From the NCBI GenBank assembly GCA_022510815.1, contig JAFLST010000025.1:1-40407 (forward strand): a DNA stretch of 40,407 nt. Direction: 5' to 3'. A program made the position numbers and the translations under genes. Below are positions 10,701 through 16,314 of the stretch, one piece after another (position 1 is the first letter of the stretch; each line of letters opens with the position of its first letter). The notes beneath the pieces were generated by a model that saw only the letters and a list, made by a program, of their open reading frames with translations, did no database searches and was not told the DNA's origin. This DNA comes from Christensenellaceae bacterium. Its GTDB lineage: Bacteria; Bacillota; Clostridia; Christensenellales; Aristaeellaceae.

Positions 10701-11990
10701 CACACCGTTCAGTTCCAGCGCGTCCAGCAGGTAACCAAGGTTGTTTTGGCTGCTTGTCTGAAAAATCCACTGGATGGTATAAGTGTCCTTGCCCGACTCC
10801 TCCTCCATCGGAACGCGGTTCTCGAAGGTTCCCCACGAGCTCCACTCACCCTCAGGAAGGATATTCGGCCACAGACTGCCGCCAGGTTTGTTAAGGCCGC
10901 CATCCTTGTAGCTATGCGCCGTCGTCATACGACCATGTGAGGAGTTGATATCTTTCCATATAGTCGCATCAAATACAGGCGCTCCCTTTTTGGTGGTCAG
11001 CTTCACCACGATATGGCGGTTCTCGGTAACAAGGTCACTGAAGAAGACAGCGCTCATCCGCATGGCGGAGGGACCATCAGAATTGGGTTTCCCCTTGTTA
11101 TCATCACGATCATACACATAATCCGGCTCTGTACCCAGAGGATGGCCCTCGTTGACCTGATACCCATCCACTCCCGGGCCGGTCAGCTCCTCCTCGGCAC
11201 CCAACACACCATCTTTCTCAAGCCGCTGGTACACCCGCGCCGTATAGCCGTAAGGGATGGTCACCGCGAAGGACGCCGCGCCGCTGTTGGTGCTGGCGGG
11301 ATTCTGCCCGCCGAATATGGCCTGCTCCCATGTGACGGCGTTTCCGTTCGCGTCCTTCACGGAGCTTTTCTTATCGGTGACAACCTGACCGTCCAGCTGA
11401 ATCTCATAGCTGAGCTTGTACTCGTTGACAGCATAGTTGACCTGAAACTTCGCGCCATCCGGCAAAACGAGCGCGCTGACAGAGCCTGTGTGACTGCCGC
11501 TGCCGTCATTGCTGTCGGAGTCCACATGCTTCTGGGTCATGTAGTAGTAGACCGGGTCGCCCACGCCCGTATCGGGAATCAAAATGCCCGCCCGGACGAC
11601 CTCTACGCCGTTGACCGTGACGTTATTGAAGTGAATGCCCTTGTCGAGATATTGCGGAAATTTTGTGTACTTCACGCCCGTGTTATCAACGCTGTAGCCT
11701 TCCGATAACTTGGCGCAGTCCTCCTGCCACTTCTCCGCGACGGTCTTGTTCGCGGCTATGTCCTCCTCATCGAGGATTCGCGCAGGCAGGCCGGAGACGG
11801 CGAAATACTTATCCCACGGGATGTGGCCCTCCACAAACGCCATGGGCATAACACCGGCATTATACTGATCCTCGAGGGCGCGCAGCCGCTCCTCAATCCA
11901 GCTATCGTCCGTTTCCGCCGCCATGGTCACTGCGGGAAGCACCGCCATGCACAGGATTAACGCAAGCACAGCGCTGATAATTTTTCTCAT
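4773..11990 (-). CDS. giant sortase-anchored surface protein with Cna-B/Spy0128-type isopeptide repeats
   Basis: Protein of 2,405 aa, probably a cell-surface adhesin or stalk. Signal peptide MRKIISAVLALILCMAVLPAVTMA (residues 1-25) is followed by about 900 residues of unrecognised N-terminal region. Cna-B-like domains run from about residue 960. Two tandem copies of a four-domain module lie at about 1277-1790 and 1793-2250, and a last domain ends near 2365. Domains show the isopeptide pattern: Lys in an early strand (for example LTVRKQVTG), Glu in Y-x-V-x-E, and Asn in a closing F-x-N motif. The C-terminus has VPQTGDD, a hydrophobic helix and KDKGKKHF, a sorting signal with V in place of the usual L of LPXTG. 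The ATG at 11988-11990 (AAGGGG 9 nt upstream) fits the signal peptide better than an ATG ten codons earlier. No sortase gene is in the window. It is the main cargo of the sigK-intervening element. The binding target is unknown. Confidence 0.9.
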   Translation of the reverse strand: MRKIISAVLALILCMAVLPAVTMAAETDDSWIEERLRALEDQYNAGVMPMAFVEGHIPWDKYFAVSGLPARILDEEDIAANKTVAEKWQEDCAKLSEGYSVDNTGVKYTKFPQYLDKGIHFNNVTVNGVEVVRAGILIPDTGVGDPVYYYMTQKHVDSDSNDGSGSHTGSVSALVLPDGAKFQVNYAVNEYKLSYEIQLDGQVVTDKKSSVKDANGNAVTWEQAIFGGQNPASTNSGAASFAVTIPYGYTARVYQRLEKDGVLGAEEELTGPGVDGYQVNEGHPLGTEPDYVYDRDDNKGKPNSDGPSAMRMSAVFFSDLVTENRHIVVKLTTKKGAPVFDATIWKDINSSHGRMTTAHSYKDGGLNKPGGSLWPNILPEGEWSSWGTFENRVPMEEESGKDTYTIQWIFQTSSQNNLGYLLDALELNGVYVKLPFVPETVENGNSLKGIENGAKGTKKELNVTYTETVLPDGAIATIEFYRLFQYDRNSNQRVYILTITGARANVTVTYGNLFMYDGGKEEYVAESLVGVGVDENDATPRFQYFNGTSWVDEAMSHIQILGTGKTDFNNGDLENHYGANIRFRLYQGYENPVYSWSDRITGVMLETNGNSKGVIKENSIIQWKDVKENLDGNKLKTDYIYADEDGWYYIRLKQAPDRDDGYPMIILSIKATAMKYMVRYMVGEPRKDMTNGPADANVNESSMPTFDTNDSSWDNGLAEGISGQYPERYDDNGGNFYDRQTTPTIPVSDKTPTTKDGKKFFQYWVLVDNNEDVIEVNGKPFIVRPNETIDLSVFDAYAVSLASQIGGTDYNYYVIRLKGVWSDLPTDFKFYIRMVWTDAETGESHVMDLVQNVTTSSTDANLIDNDRLVVTVNTVTDVFKNWFMLHPFYAYAARNFIPTEERANDRFESGGIWWEKYPTEFTEGSTEQGIPDPTAYYRVVKDGEIIKYQVQRNGTIVLYLDPVNGRLPITKTVIGSDPGADEFTYTITAKLLPEDIERSKAPGADNFLTEESLRNMMASGTFFGMAPDATMNDLQNFTGKNVVLNFTRHADDDDLVNWYSTATFTLKGGEATVLGVPQGRYIIEESTKGAQPFVYDVTVNGRAVDDRTATQDVKVSATTSAVHFGNTVKPVDYTLKLRKEIVSLNDDGVPEKAQAADFEFGLQFVGGDSTQVRTGGLTANITTSGGTGEGSFETISFRHTGTYTFLVTETAYDKDAYFPSPRAHSVSVTVENLNGQLTVTKVTVDKQVYDGANVENAVVEFTNTYIGDIKGAFVLPEVTKVLKGRNALPAGMFTFELSADEQTGMTLPENRIATNGNGADGSVVFNPIVFEEAGEYTVTIREINDGKTGIDYDEGTVTITYTVEMGDNGLEVTKTEYAGGQGSNGDIFENQAYADASFDVGKVYNVNLRPGVKWDGDEFDVTATLVQAAGEVGIGGETLHLNDAATVTLTESAQTGTFHFRFYGEGSYLFEVKEVNSSIPGVTYDSSIFYVTVTVTADGEELTSAVSITKNGTPQKDTTITFYNSYGVKINVTVQAKKVLDGGELSDRQFSFTLVKDTSEDIDAVTSATQAASSNDANGNVTFTLSDLGVGTYKSIMREVNTGSRDITYDDAEYKVVITVKDVKGAPVATVEYFDANNSKLPEGAVPTFTNRLNRYGQLNVSNTVTGDGADQAKEFIFTFTFAETDEAFRYELQSDASANGLNGGVIAPLFAPGSTQTTGSIRSGESIRLRHGQSITIFGLPLGTEYTVKESDYDDYAVSHDGVAGNTAFGQVADMTRVPFVNKRISGTEAVPEVKKVVKGRSSIPAGMFEFVLAEGSNPNDGMTLPDNLTATNGADGRVAFDTITFNAAGEYTVTVTEKNGGKAGIDYDGKTITITYQVENNDGDLKVKQTTYKDGIDTFENQAYADAGFDVVKNYDLSKRPGGGWEGDTFTVIAKLISASGEVKYNDATLQPGAETSLALTESAPNGRFDFRFCGEGVYTFKVWEANDGRPGVSYDTSAYDVTVTVTAVGEALAPAVSIVKDGKAVSGNAVAFDNRYDPDHVDVVVNASKVLQGAELTEGRFRFALLPEGAQAGGYVAANDAEGKISFVLQKLDAGTYAYTLSEINDGENGMVYDDAQYKVTVTVEVKPGDTAVSYTVAYARNDAAVDSPTFVNTVSSFGRLAVSKTVAGNAGETNRDFRFAATIGGSAYEFTLKHGESWTSEPFAAGTEYTVTETDASADGYITTVPANAAGLIQGGQTVNVAFVNTKDSAEPTPETKTGSLTVRKQVTGNAGDPQAEFSFMVMLSDTSLSVTYGDMVFSNGVAAFTLRHGESKTASGLPAGIRYSVREQSANQDGYATTSTDESGTIVADTTVTAIFVNAKDVADVPQTGDDSRLALWMALAVMALIGMAVFGKDKGKKHF

Positions 11991-12157
11991 TGGCATCGTC
12001 CCCTTGCTGTTTGCAGTCATCGGTCATTCAATCGAGAATCTGTTCGGAGCGCACGCGAATGCAGTCCGGTTGTCCCAAAAAGGTGTACTGACGCAAACCG
12101 CGCAATGGCGCTGCCTGCCGGAGCACCGCGCGTTTCGTAGCGCCTGACAACCATTTT

Positions 12158-12171
12158 CTCATCATGATGAG
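12158..12171. promoter_or_regulatory. 14-bp palindrome in leader of giant gene, operator-like
   Basis: CTCATCATGATGAG is a perfect palindrome about 30 nt downstream of the predicted transcription start of the giant gene. It could bind a repressor. Function is inferred only from symmetry and position. Confidence 0.35.
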
Positions 12172-12204
12172 TATAGCTATCCCATATTATCTATACTCCG
12201 TTAT

Positions 12205-12233
12205 ATTATAGTATTTTCTTGGGCGCAACGCAA
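12205..12233 (-). promoter_or_regulatory. sigma-A-type promoter of the giant surface-protein gene
   Basis: On the minus strand TTGCGT (12233-12228), 17 nt, then TATAAT (12210-12205). Transcription would begin near 12198 and give a leader of about 210 nt before the chosen ATG. A 9-bp inverted repeat (CACTTTTGC at 12245-12253, GCAAAAGTG at 12303-12311) lies just upstream. The promoter is vegetative in type, not sigma-E or sigma-K. Confidence 0.7.
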
Positions 12234-12373
12234 GATGAATCCTCCACTTTTGCAAATTCCTATAATCTGGAAGCTGGAAGGCCGCCGATTTTCTCATCCA
12301 GCGCAAAAGTGAGCCGAGCGCCGGTCGCATGTTTCCCAAAAAACGGCTTCTATCATATATGGCGCGAGGCGAT

Positions 12374-12404
12374 GTGATAATGGCCGAGGCGCGCCTCATA
12401 CATT
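12374..12404 (+). promoter_or_regulatory. sigma-E-type promoter upstream of the 64-codon element gene
   Basis: GTGATAAT (12374-12381), 15 nt, CATACATT (12397-12404). The -10 fits the sigma-E consensus CATACANT completely, and the -35 matches GTCATATT at six of eight positions. Sigma-E is the early mother-cell factor, which is when a sigK element must be excised. Sequence match only. Confidence 0.55.
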
Positions 12405-12451
12405 GATTGCGCAGGGAGGTGTGATCTATCAGGACAAGCGCTCCAATTCAT

Positions 12452-12646
12452 GTGACGGTACATGTTCCAAATACGGAAGAAGGCAAGCGAGAGCTGGAAA
12501 GAAGGGTCGCCGCTGTCCATGCGGATATGGTCAGTCATCGCCTGCAAAAGCTGAACTGCCCCGGCGAGCAGAAAGCGGCGCTGCTGAACGCGCTGATTGC
12601 GTCAGTGAAAGAACAGGACCGTCGCCGCAGAGAGCCGCAAGCGTGA
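12452..12646 (+). CDS. small basic/helical protein, candidate recombination directionality factor
   Basis: A 64-aa protein starting with GTG: VTVHVPNTEEGKRELERRV, then a Lys/Arg/Glu-rich, mostly helical remainder ending RRRREPQA. I do not recognise a named family. It looks protein-like, and it is the only small gene in the element, 29 bp from the attachment site and opposite to the other genes. A sigma-E-type promoter lies upstream. In C. difficile, skin excision needs a small element-encoded directionality factor made under sigma-E, so this gene is a natural candidate here; that role is inference. The start is uncertain: a good AGGGAGG at 12413-12419 is 32 nt before the GTG, too far for normal use, and only a weak AGGA is nearer. 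An upstream frameshift or a non-standard start (ATT 12446, ATC 12428) is possible. Confidence 0.55.
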   Translation: MTVHVPNTEEGKRELERRVAAVHADMVSHRLQKLNCPGEQKAALLNALIASVKEQDRRRREPQA

Positions 12647-12655
12647 ATCCGGCTT

Positions 12656-13009
12656 TCAAAGCGTCATTGGCGATAGGATAGCATTTTCGATGCAGCGGGC
12701 CGCATAGGTGCCCAGCGCCGTCCCGCTCTCCGGCTTGTAGCTGTTGACCGCCTTGATGAGCCCGATCACGCCGATGGAGATCAGGTCATCCTGCCCATAG
12801 CCGGGCACCATGTACTTCCGCGCGATGTGGCTGACCAGCCGCAGGTTATGGGTAATGAGCTCCTTGCGGGCCTCCTCGCTGCCTTCGACCATCTGCCGGA
12901 TGACCTCCGCCTCTTCTTCGCGGGTATAGGGCTTTGGAAATTGGGATTTACCTGTGATGTAGCCGAGGAAAAACAGGCATTCCTGCAGCAGCGCCAAGAG
13001 CTCCAGCAT
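12656..13009 (-). CDS. sigK: sporulation sigma-K, N-terminal part (5' segment of split sigK)
   Basis: Codons 1-109 of SigK are real sigK sequence (13009-12683). In the unexcised chromosome the frame then reads eight element codons (AILSPMTL) to a TGA at 12656, giving a 117-aa truncated protein. Region 2 is clear: HNLRLVSHIARKY, GQDDLISIGVIGLIKAVNSY (core binding and -10 region) and the TYAARCIEN edge where the break lies. The N-terminus MLELLALLQECLFFLG before YITGKSQFPKP resembles a short hydrophobic pro-sequence, aligning with the B. subtilis pro-SigK segment that SpoIVFB removes; whether it is processed is not decidable here. AGGAGG lies 9 nt before the ATG. It corresponds to spoIVCB. Confidence 0.93.
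   Translation of the reverse strand: MLELLALLQECLFFLGYITGKSQFPKPYTREEEAEVIRQMVEGSEEARKELITHNLRLVSHIARKYMVPGYGQDDLISIGVIGLIKAVNSYKPESGTALGTYAARCIENAILSPMTL
12672..12690 (-). other. recombination site at the sigK 5' side (attachment site of skin-like element)
   Basis: Read on the minus strand: sigK codons ATC GAA, core AAATG (12686-12682), then element arm GCTATCCT (12682-12675) and CGC. This arm is the exact inverted complement of the arm at 2917-2924. Confidence 0.85.
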
Positions 13010-13029
13010 TCGTCATCGCCTCCTGACGC

Positions 13030-13057
13030 AGGGTATGCCGGAGCGCCCGGAAATGTG
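13030..13057 (-). promoter_or_regulatory. possible sigma-E/sigma-K-type promoter of sigK
   Basis: On the minus strand CATACCCT (13037-13030) resembles the sigma-E/K -10. An ACATT/CACA -35-like sequence is upstream (CACA 16 nt before CATA). The predicted start would be only a base or two before the AGGAGG, an unusually short leader, so confidence is limited. Confidence 0.35.
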
Positions 13058-13093
13058 CGGCCTCCTCCCCCGCCAGCAGCCTCGGCAGCACGC

Positions 13094-13126
13094 AAAAAGC
13101 CTCCCCGCGTCAATGCAGGGAGGCTT
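13094..13126 (-). terminator. rho-independent terminator after the PP2C remnant
   Basis: On the minus strand a 9-bp stem (AAGCCTCCC with GGGAGGCTT, 12-nt loop) ends in TTTTT. The stop codon of the PP2C remnant overlaps the stem. It isolates sigK from upstream transcription. Confidence 0.75.
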
Positions 13127-13302
13127 ATGCCGTATGAGGTTGCTGCGTGGTCATGTCGTCCTCTTCACGCTTGTTTTCCCGACGCGCTTCGGGCAGCTTG
13201 CTGTCCGTCACGCCAACGGCAATGCAGGTCGCGTTGTCCTTGCCGCCGAGCATCTGCGCCATCTCAATCATCTGGCACGCCGCATCCGTGCTCGGCCCAT
13301 AC
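13125..13302 (-). pseudogene. C-terminal remnant of a PP2C-type protein phosphatase
   Basis: Only the last part of a Ser/Thr phosphatase remains in frame: KIAYGPSTDAACQMIE, then AQMLGGKDNATCIAVGVTD. The GGKDNAT motif carries the metal-binding Asp of the PP2C family, and a charged tail follows. A TAG stands directly before this stretch and no catalytic N-terminal half is seen upstream. FHA proteins about 1 kb away suggest the ruin of a phospho-signalling cluster. Confidence 0.55.
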
Positions 13303-13617
13303 GCGATCTTCTATCCCGCAGGCGTAATCTTCACGCCGGTGATCGTGACAGCGCCAGCACGTTCCAGCCACCTCAATGGCAGCATTCTCAAGGCTCGCCT
13401 TCTCAATGGTATAGAGGACTGCAACCGAAGCGGTACGTTCGATTATTTGCGCCGGATTTTCCTTGGACGTAAGCATAATCCTGCCTTGTGCCTCATAATT
13501 GTCAGCGACAAATTGACTTACAGTCTCGCGCCCCGCATTCCTCTTATCATAAGTCACTGGCGATAGTAATCGTGGGACCTTGTTCCTTATTATAGGTGTA
13601 GCCCCACAGCCCATGTA
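13303..13617 (-). pseudogene. fragmented coding remnant, family not recognised
   Basis: Read on the minus strand: GLWGYTYNKEQGPTITIASDL followed by two stops, a shifted frame with SQFVADNYEAQGRIMLTSKE and PAQIIERTASVAVLYTIEKA, then a further shift to AGAVTITGVKITPAG and a stop. Codon use and composition look protein-like but the frame is broken at least twice. I do not recognise the family. Confidence 0.4.
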
Positions 13618-13633
13618 TAAGAAATAGACCGTT

Positions 13634-13950
13634 TATTGCCTCCAATATTTACATTGCTTTATTATCCTTCGCTGTTCCATGAACCTGCGGCGCATTGCCG
13701 TCCTCCGCACCGGGCTCGTCCCCTGCCGGAGCGGCATCGTTCCCCGACTGCGCGGGCGTCTTCGGCTCTTCCGTGGCAGCGCACCCGGCTGGATATCCGT
13801 GCCGGAGGCCTGCTCCGTCTTCGCTTCCACATCCGTCGACGCAGCAAACATCGCGCCGCTCTCTATCACGCCCACCGACGTGAACAGCATCGACAAGCTC
13901 ATCAGAAGCGCCACCAGTTTCTCACTCTGATCTTCATAACTTTTTTATCT
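13634..13950 (-). pseudogene. remnant of a secreted protein N-terminus
   Basis: Minus strand: MKIRVRN, then after a frameshift VALLMSLSMLFTSVGVIESG, a signal-peptide-like stretch. A Thr/Glu/Pro/Asp-rich segment follows and continues in another frame (EEPKTPAQSGNDAAPAGDEP) to a stop at about 13634. At least two frameshifts make it a pseudogene. The composition is that of the exported start of a surface protein. Parent family unknown. Confidence 0.45.
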
Positions 13951-14053
13951 TTCGCGTGTTCTCAAAACGACCGACAGATACAGATATACATGTTGTATTA
14001 TGCCGGTTTTTACCCTTGATAAATAGCATTTGAACCATTTTCCTGCATTTCCC

Positions 14054-14083
14054 TTGACTTGAAGTATTTCACTGTTTTATAAT
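14054..14083 (+). promoter_or_regulatory. promoter of the FHA region
   Basis: TTGACT, 18 nt, TATAAT, close to consensus, in an AT-rich stretch. It points toward the FHA-like pseudogene and the intact FHA gene. Confidence 0.65.
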
Positions 14084-14145
14084 AAATATGTTGCACACAT
14101 GGATGGCATTTGTTTTGTCTGCCATCGTTTATCAGGGTGATCGGG

Positions 14146-14629
14146 CTGAACTGACGCACGCCTTCAAGCGCAACCTTGTTCTGATCCTCGCCGTCCGTGT
14201 CTTGTAGACAGGGCTCGCCGTACCTGCCGCCATAGCAGTCGACGAGAACTTCACCATCATCGGCCTGACCAACAGGCAGATCAGCGCCATGATGAATCTG
14301 GTGAAGGATAACGATGCGTCAGCTTCATCTGGGTCAGCAGCGATCCTGCGATGCCCAGCCGCGCCGTGGCGCTGGAAATCAGCCACAACGGCTCTGCCAG
14401 CACGATCAACGAGCATATCGACGGCCTGCTGACCATCGACCGCAAGAGCTGTCAGGTCAGGATTGCGCCCTCCGACACCACCGCATCCCGCCATCACTGC
14501 GATCTGTTCTTCGACGGCCCGCAGCTCAAGGCGCGCAACGTCTCCACCGCAAAGACGGGCCCCCTGCTCAACGGCCGACCGCTGACCGTCGGCTGTCATA
14601 AGATCACGGTCTATTATCAGTCCAACTAA
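14146..14629 (+). pseudogene. secreted FHA-like protein, frameshifted
   Basis: Pieces in changing frames: AFKRNLVLILAV (signal-peptide-like) ending at a TAG, VDENFTIIGLTNRQISAMMN, then after another shift VSFIWVSSDPAMPSRAVALE. The last in-frame stretch has FHA-like features: TIDRKSCQVRIAPSD, SRHHCDLFF, and GPLLNGRPLTVG. No clear start codon remains. It sits 25 bp before the intact FHA gene and shares its promoter. Confidence 0.55.
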
Positions 14630-14654
14630 CGCACTGAAAGGGTGAGCGCGGTTC

Positions 14655-15209
14655 ATGGATGCCGCCTGCAAGAAAGCTGTTTTCTGGGCCCTGACCGGTT
14701 TCATCTTTGCGGCCGCGCTGTTCATCGCGTTTGTATGGCCGCTTTTCGGCGTCCCGCTGCTGCTGGTGCTGACACTGACGTTCTGCCTGATCGTCCTGCT
14801 GATGCCTGATTTCTGGGACACCGTGCGGCCGCGCCGCGAGCGCAAGCCGTCCGGCAAGAATGACGATGCGAAGCACAGGGGCTTCCAGCCCAATATGATG
14901 CTGGAAAGCTGTGTCACGACCGACATGCCGCCGATCATCATCACCAAGCCGACTTTTACCATCGGCCGCGGCCCCGACAACGACTATATCCTCGACATGC
15001 CGTCTATCAGCACGCACCACTGCCGCATCATTTATCACGAGCTGAGGCGCCACTATTATATTGAGGATCTGGGCAGCACCAACGGCACGTTTGTCAACGC
15101 GAGCCGTCTACATAAGAATACGCCTATCCTGCTCAAGGCGAACAGCATTGTCGGACTGAATCAGCAGCGCTTTACCTTCCGTAGCACCGAGCCGCTGCGA
15201 ACGCACTGA
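14655..15209 (+). CDS. membrane-anchored FHA-domain protein
   Basis: A 184-aa protein with one or two membrane segments at residues about 8-55 (FWALTGFIFAAALFIAFVW and a Leu-rich stretch) and a C-terminal cytoplasmic FHA domain at about 90-175. FHA hallmarks are present: TIGRGPDNDY, SISTHHCRI and EDLGSTNGTFVNASRL. FHA domains bind phosphothreonine, usually on Ser/Thr-kinase targets. The frame is intact although both neighbours have decayed, and no kinase gene is visible, so its partner is unknown. GGGTGAG lies before the ATG. Confidence 0.88.
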   Translation: MDAACKKAVFWALTGFIFAAALFIAFVWPLFGVPLLLVLTLTFCLIVLLMPDFWDTVRPRRERKPSGKNDDAKHRGFQPNMMLESCVTTDMPPIIITKPTFTIGRGPDNDYILDMPSISTHHCRIIYHELRRHYYIEDLGSTNGTFVNASRLHKNTPILLKANSIVGLNQQRFTFRSTEPLRTH

Positions 15210-15623
15210 TACGCGCGTCCGACCTCCGCGTCGCAAAGGCCGACCTGCTAAGCTTGGCAGCCACCGCCAAGGCTGCTGCCTGTCAGGCTCTGAAGCCGCT
15301 TGTCATGGGACGAGGAGCCCCGCAGCGGCGAGCCTCAGATCGAGGATCGCAAGATCATGCGCCTGACAGGCCGCCACGCCTTAACTCGGCTCATGACGCT
15401 CCACGACCAACATGATCGGTCGTTTCGCCATGGCGTCCGCTATTTTCAACATGCTCCGCATCTTTACGCCCGCTTGGCCGGATCAGTTTCTCACCTGAGA
15501 AAAGGACAGCGAAATCCTGCCGGGCTTTGCTGCGCGGGACGCATGATTGGTTCATGCCCCACTGTTAAAGCGCGACCCTGTCAAGGCCGCGCTTTTTCTT
15601 TTCGATTGAGAAGAACGGCTGCG
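15210..15623. other. intergenic stretch without a recognisable gene
   Basis: About 400 bp after the FHA gene. Open frames exist on the plus strand, but none has a convincing start, RBS or family. The distant terminator at its right end suggests a further gene once stood here. Confidence 0.5.
15567..15604 (+). terminator. rho-independent terminator
   Basis: Perfect 8-bp stem AAAGCGCG/CGCGCTTT (15567-15595) with a T-rich tail to 15604. It closes the plus-strand FHA unit and may also stop the minus-strand gene ending at 15624. Confidence 0.75.
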
Positions 15624-16070
15624 TCAGTCGCCCGCTCTCACCGTCTGAAACTGATACACGTTCGGCGTGCCCCGATGCTTGAGCTCCACGTTGCGCAGAT
15701 ATTCCAGACACAGCGAGTCATCCGCCGACATGGCATAGCCCCATCGGTCGCTGCCCAGTCCGCCGAGCACGAAATATACATCCCCGCCGCACTGCCACGC
15801 GTCCGCCACGCCGTCCCGGAACACCTCCAGACTGCCTGACAGCTCGACAAACTGCACCGACCCGTCCGCGTGGTGCAGCAGCAGCCGATCCTCGTCCACC
15901 GTCACGCTGACGAACTCCGGCAGCTCCCGCAGCGTCTCATAAGCGGTGATCAGCCTGCTTTCCCTGCTGTCCAAGCCGCCGGAGAACGCTGCGTTGGTCA
16001 CCATGCCCATCAGCAGTGCCGACGCCGCCAGCACCAGCAGAATCCTCGGTTTTCCCACCTGCGCGGTCAC
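15624..16070 (-). CDS. small membrane-anchored protein, unknown
   Basis: A 148-aa protein with one N-terminal membrane segment (ILLVLAASALLMGMVTNAAF) and an extracytoplasmic remainder rich in beta-strand-like sequence (VSVTVDEDRLLLHHADGS, GGDVYFVLGGLGSD). No family recognised. The start is GTG at 16070 with GAGGAG 9 nt upstream, 4 nt after the XRE stop codon, so it is the last gene of the DUF2975-XRE operon. Confidence 0.75.
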   Translation of the reverse strand: MTAQVGKPRILLVLAASALLMGMVTNAAFSGGLDSRESRLITAYETLRELPEFVSVTVDEDRLLLHHADGSVQFVELSGSLEVFRDGVADAWQCGGDVYFVLGGLGSDRWGYAMSADDSLCLEYLRNVELKHRGTPNVYQFQTVRAGD

Positions 16071-16074
16071 GGGT

Positions 16075-16305
16075 TCACGCTCCTCTCTCGGGAGCCTCCA
16101 TGCTGCCGGGCTCCCATACTAAGATGTCCCCCGGCTGGCAATTCAATGCCTCGCAGATCGCGTCCAGCGTGCCCATGCGCACCGCCCGGGCACGGCCGTT
16201 TTTCAGAATCGACAGATTGGCCATGGTGATGCCCACCCGCTGGGACAGCTCCGTCAGGGTCATCTTGCGCCGGGCCAGCATCACGTCCAGATCAACGCGA
16301 ATCAT
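16075..16305 (-). CDS. XRE/Cro-type transcriptional regulator (YozG-like)
   Basis: A 76-aa protein that is almost entirely a helix-turn-helix domain: MLARRKMTLTELSQRVGITMANLSILKNG, then MGTLDAICEALNCQPGDIL. This short class is typically encoded beside DUF2975 membrane proteins, as here, 9 nt after the second one. It probably regulates its own operon through the three repeats at 17362-17419. Confidence 0.88.
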   Translation of the reverse strand: MIRVDLDVMLARRKMTLTELSQRVGITMANLSILKNGRARAVRMGTLDAICEALNCQPGDILVWEPGSMEAPERGA

Positions 16306-16314
16306 CTCGTCACC

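Larger units (their letters stand above)
2913..12682. mobile_element. skin-like sigK-intervening element, 9,770 bp
   Basis: A DNA segment that splits sigK between codons 109 and 110 and carries its own large serine recombinase. Contents from left to right: recombinase (minus), giant surface protein (minus), 64-codon gene (plus). The boundaries are set by the shared AAATG core (2912-2916 and 12682-12686) and by inverted element arms (GCTATCCT at 2917-2924, AGGATAGC at 12675-12682). Excision restores a 230-aa SigK in frame. Skin elements of B. subtilis (about 48 kb) and C. difficile (about 15 kb) are the known parallels, and both are excised in the mother cell by an SpoIVCA-type serine recombinase. 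Parts of the element (about 10.1-11.0 kb) are visibly more AT-rich than the flanking chromosome, which fits acquisition from elsewhere. Excision itself is inferred. Confidence 0.9.

Noticed and set aside
12656-12665. ATGACGCT occurs at both sigK junctions and could be taken as the crossover core.
   Set aside because: Crossing there would give RCIENAILSPMTLR, off the family consensus, and would not produce the symmetric attP. AAATG gives RCIENEILM and a perfect dyad.
12403-12681. A 92-codon frame with an RBS, overlapping the 64-codon gene in another frame.
   Set aside because: Its sequence is Cys/Arg/Gly-rich and shadow-like; the overlapping frame has natural composition. It remains possible that its first codons are fused to the other frame by a frameshift.
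15300-15839. A 179-codon plus-strand frame.
   Set aside because: It runs through a terminator and into the antisense of a real gene; no RBS.
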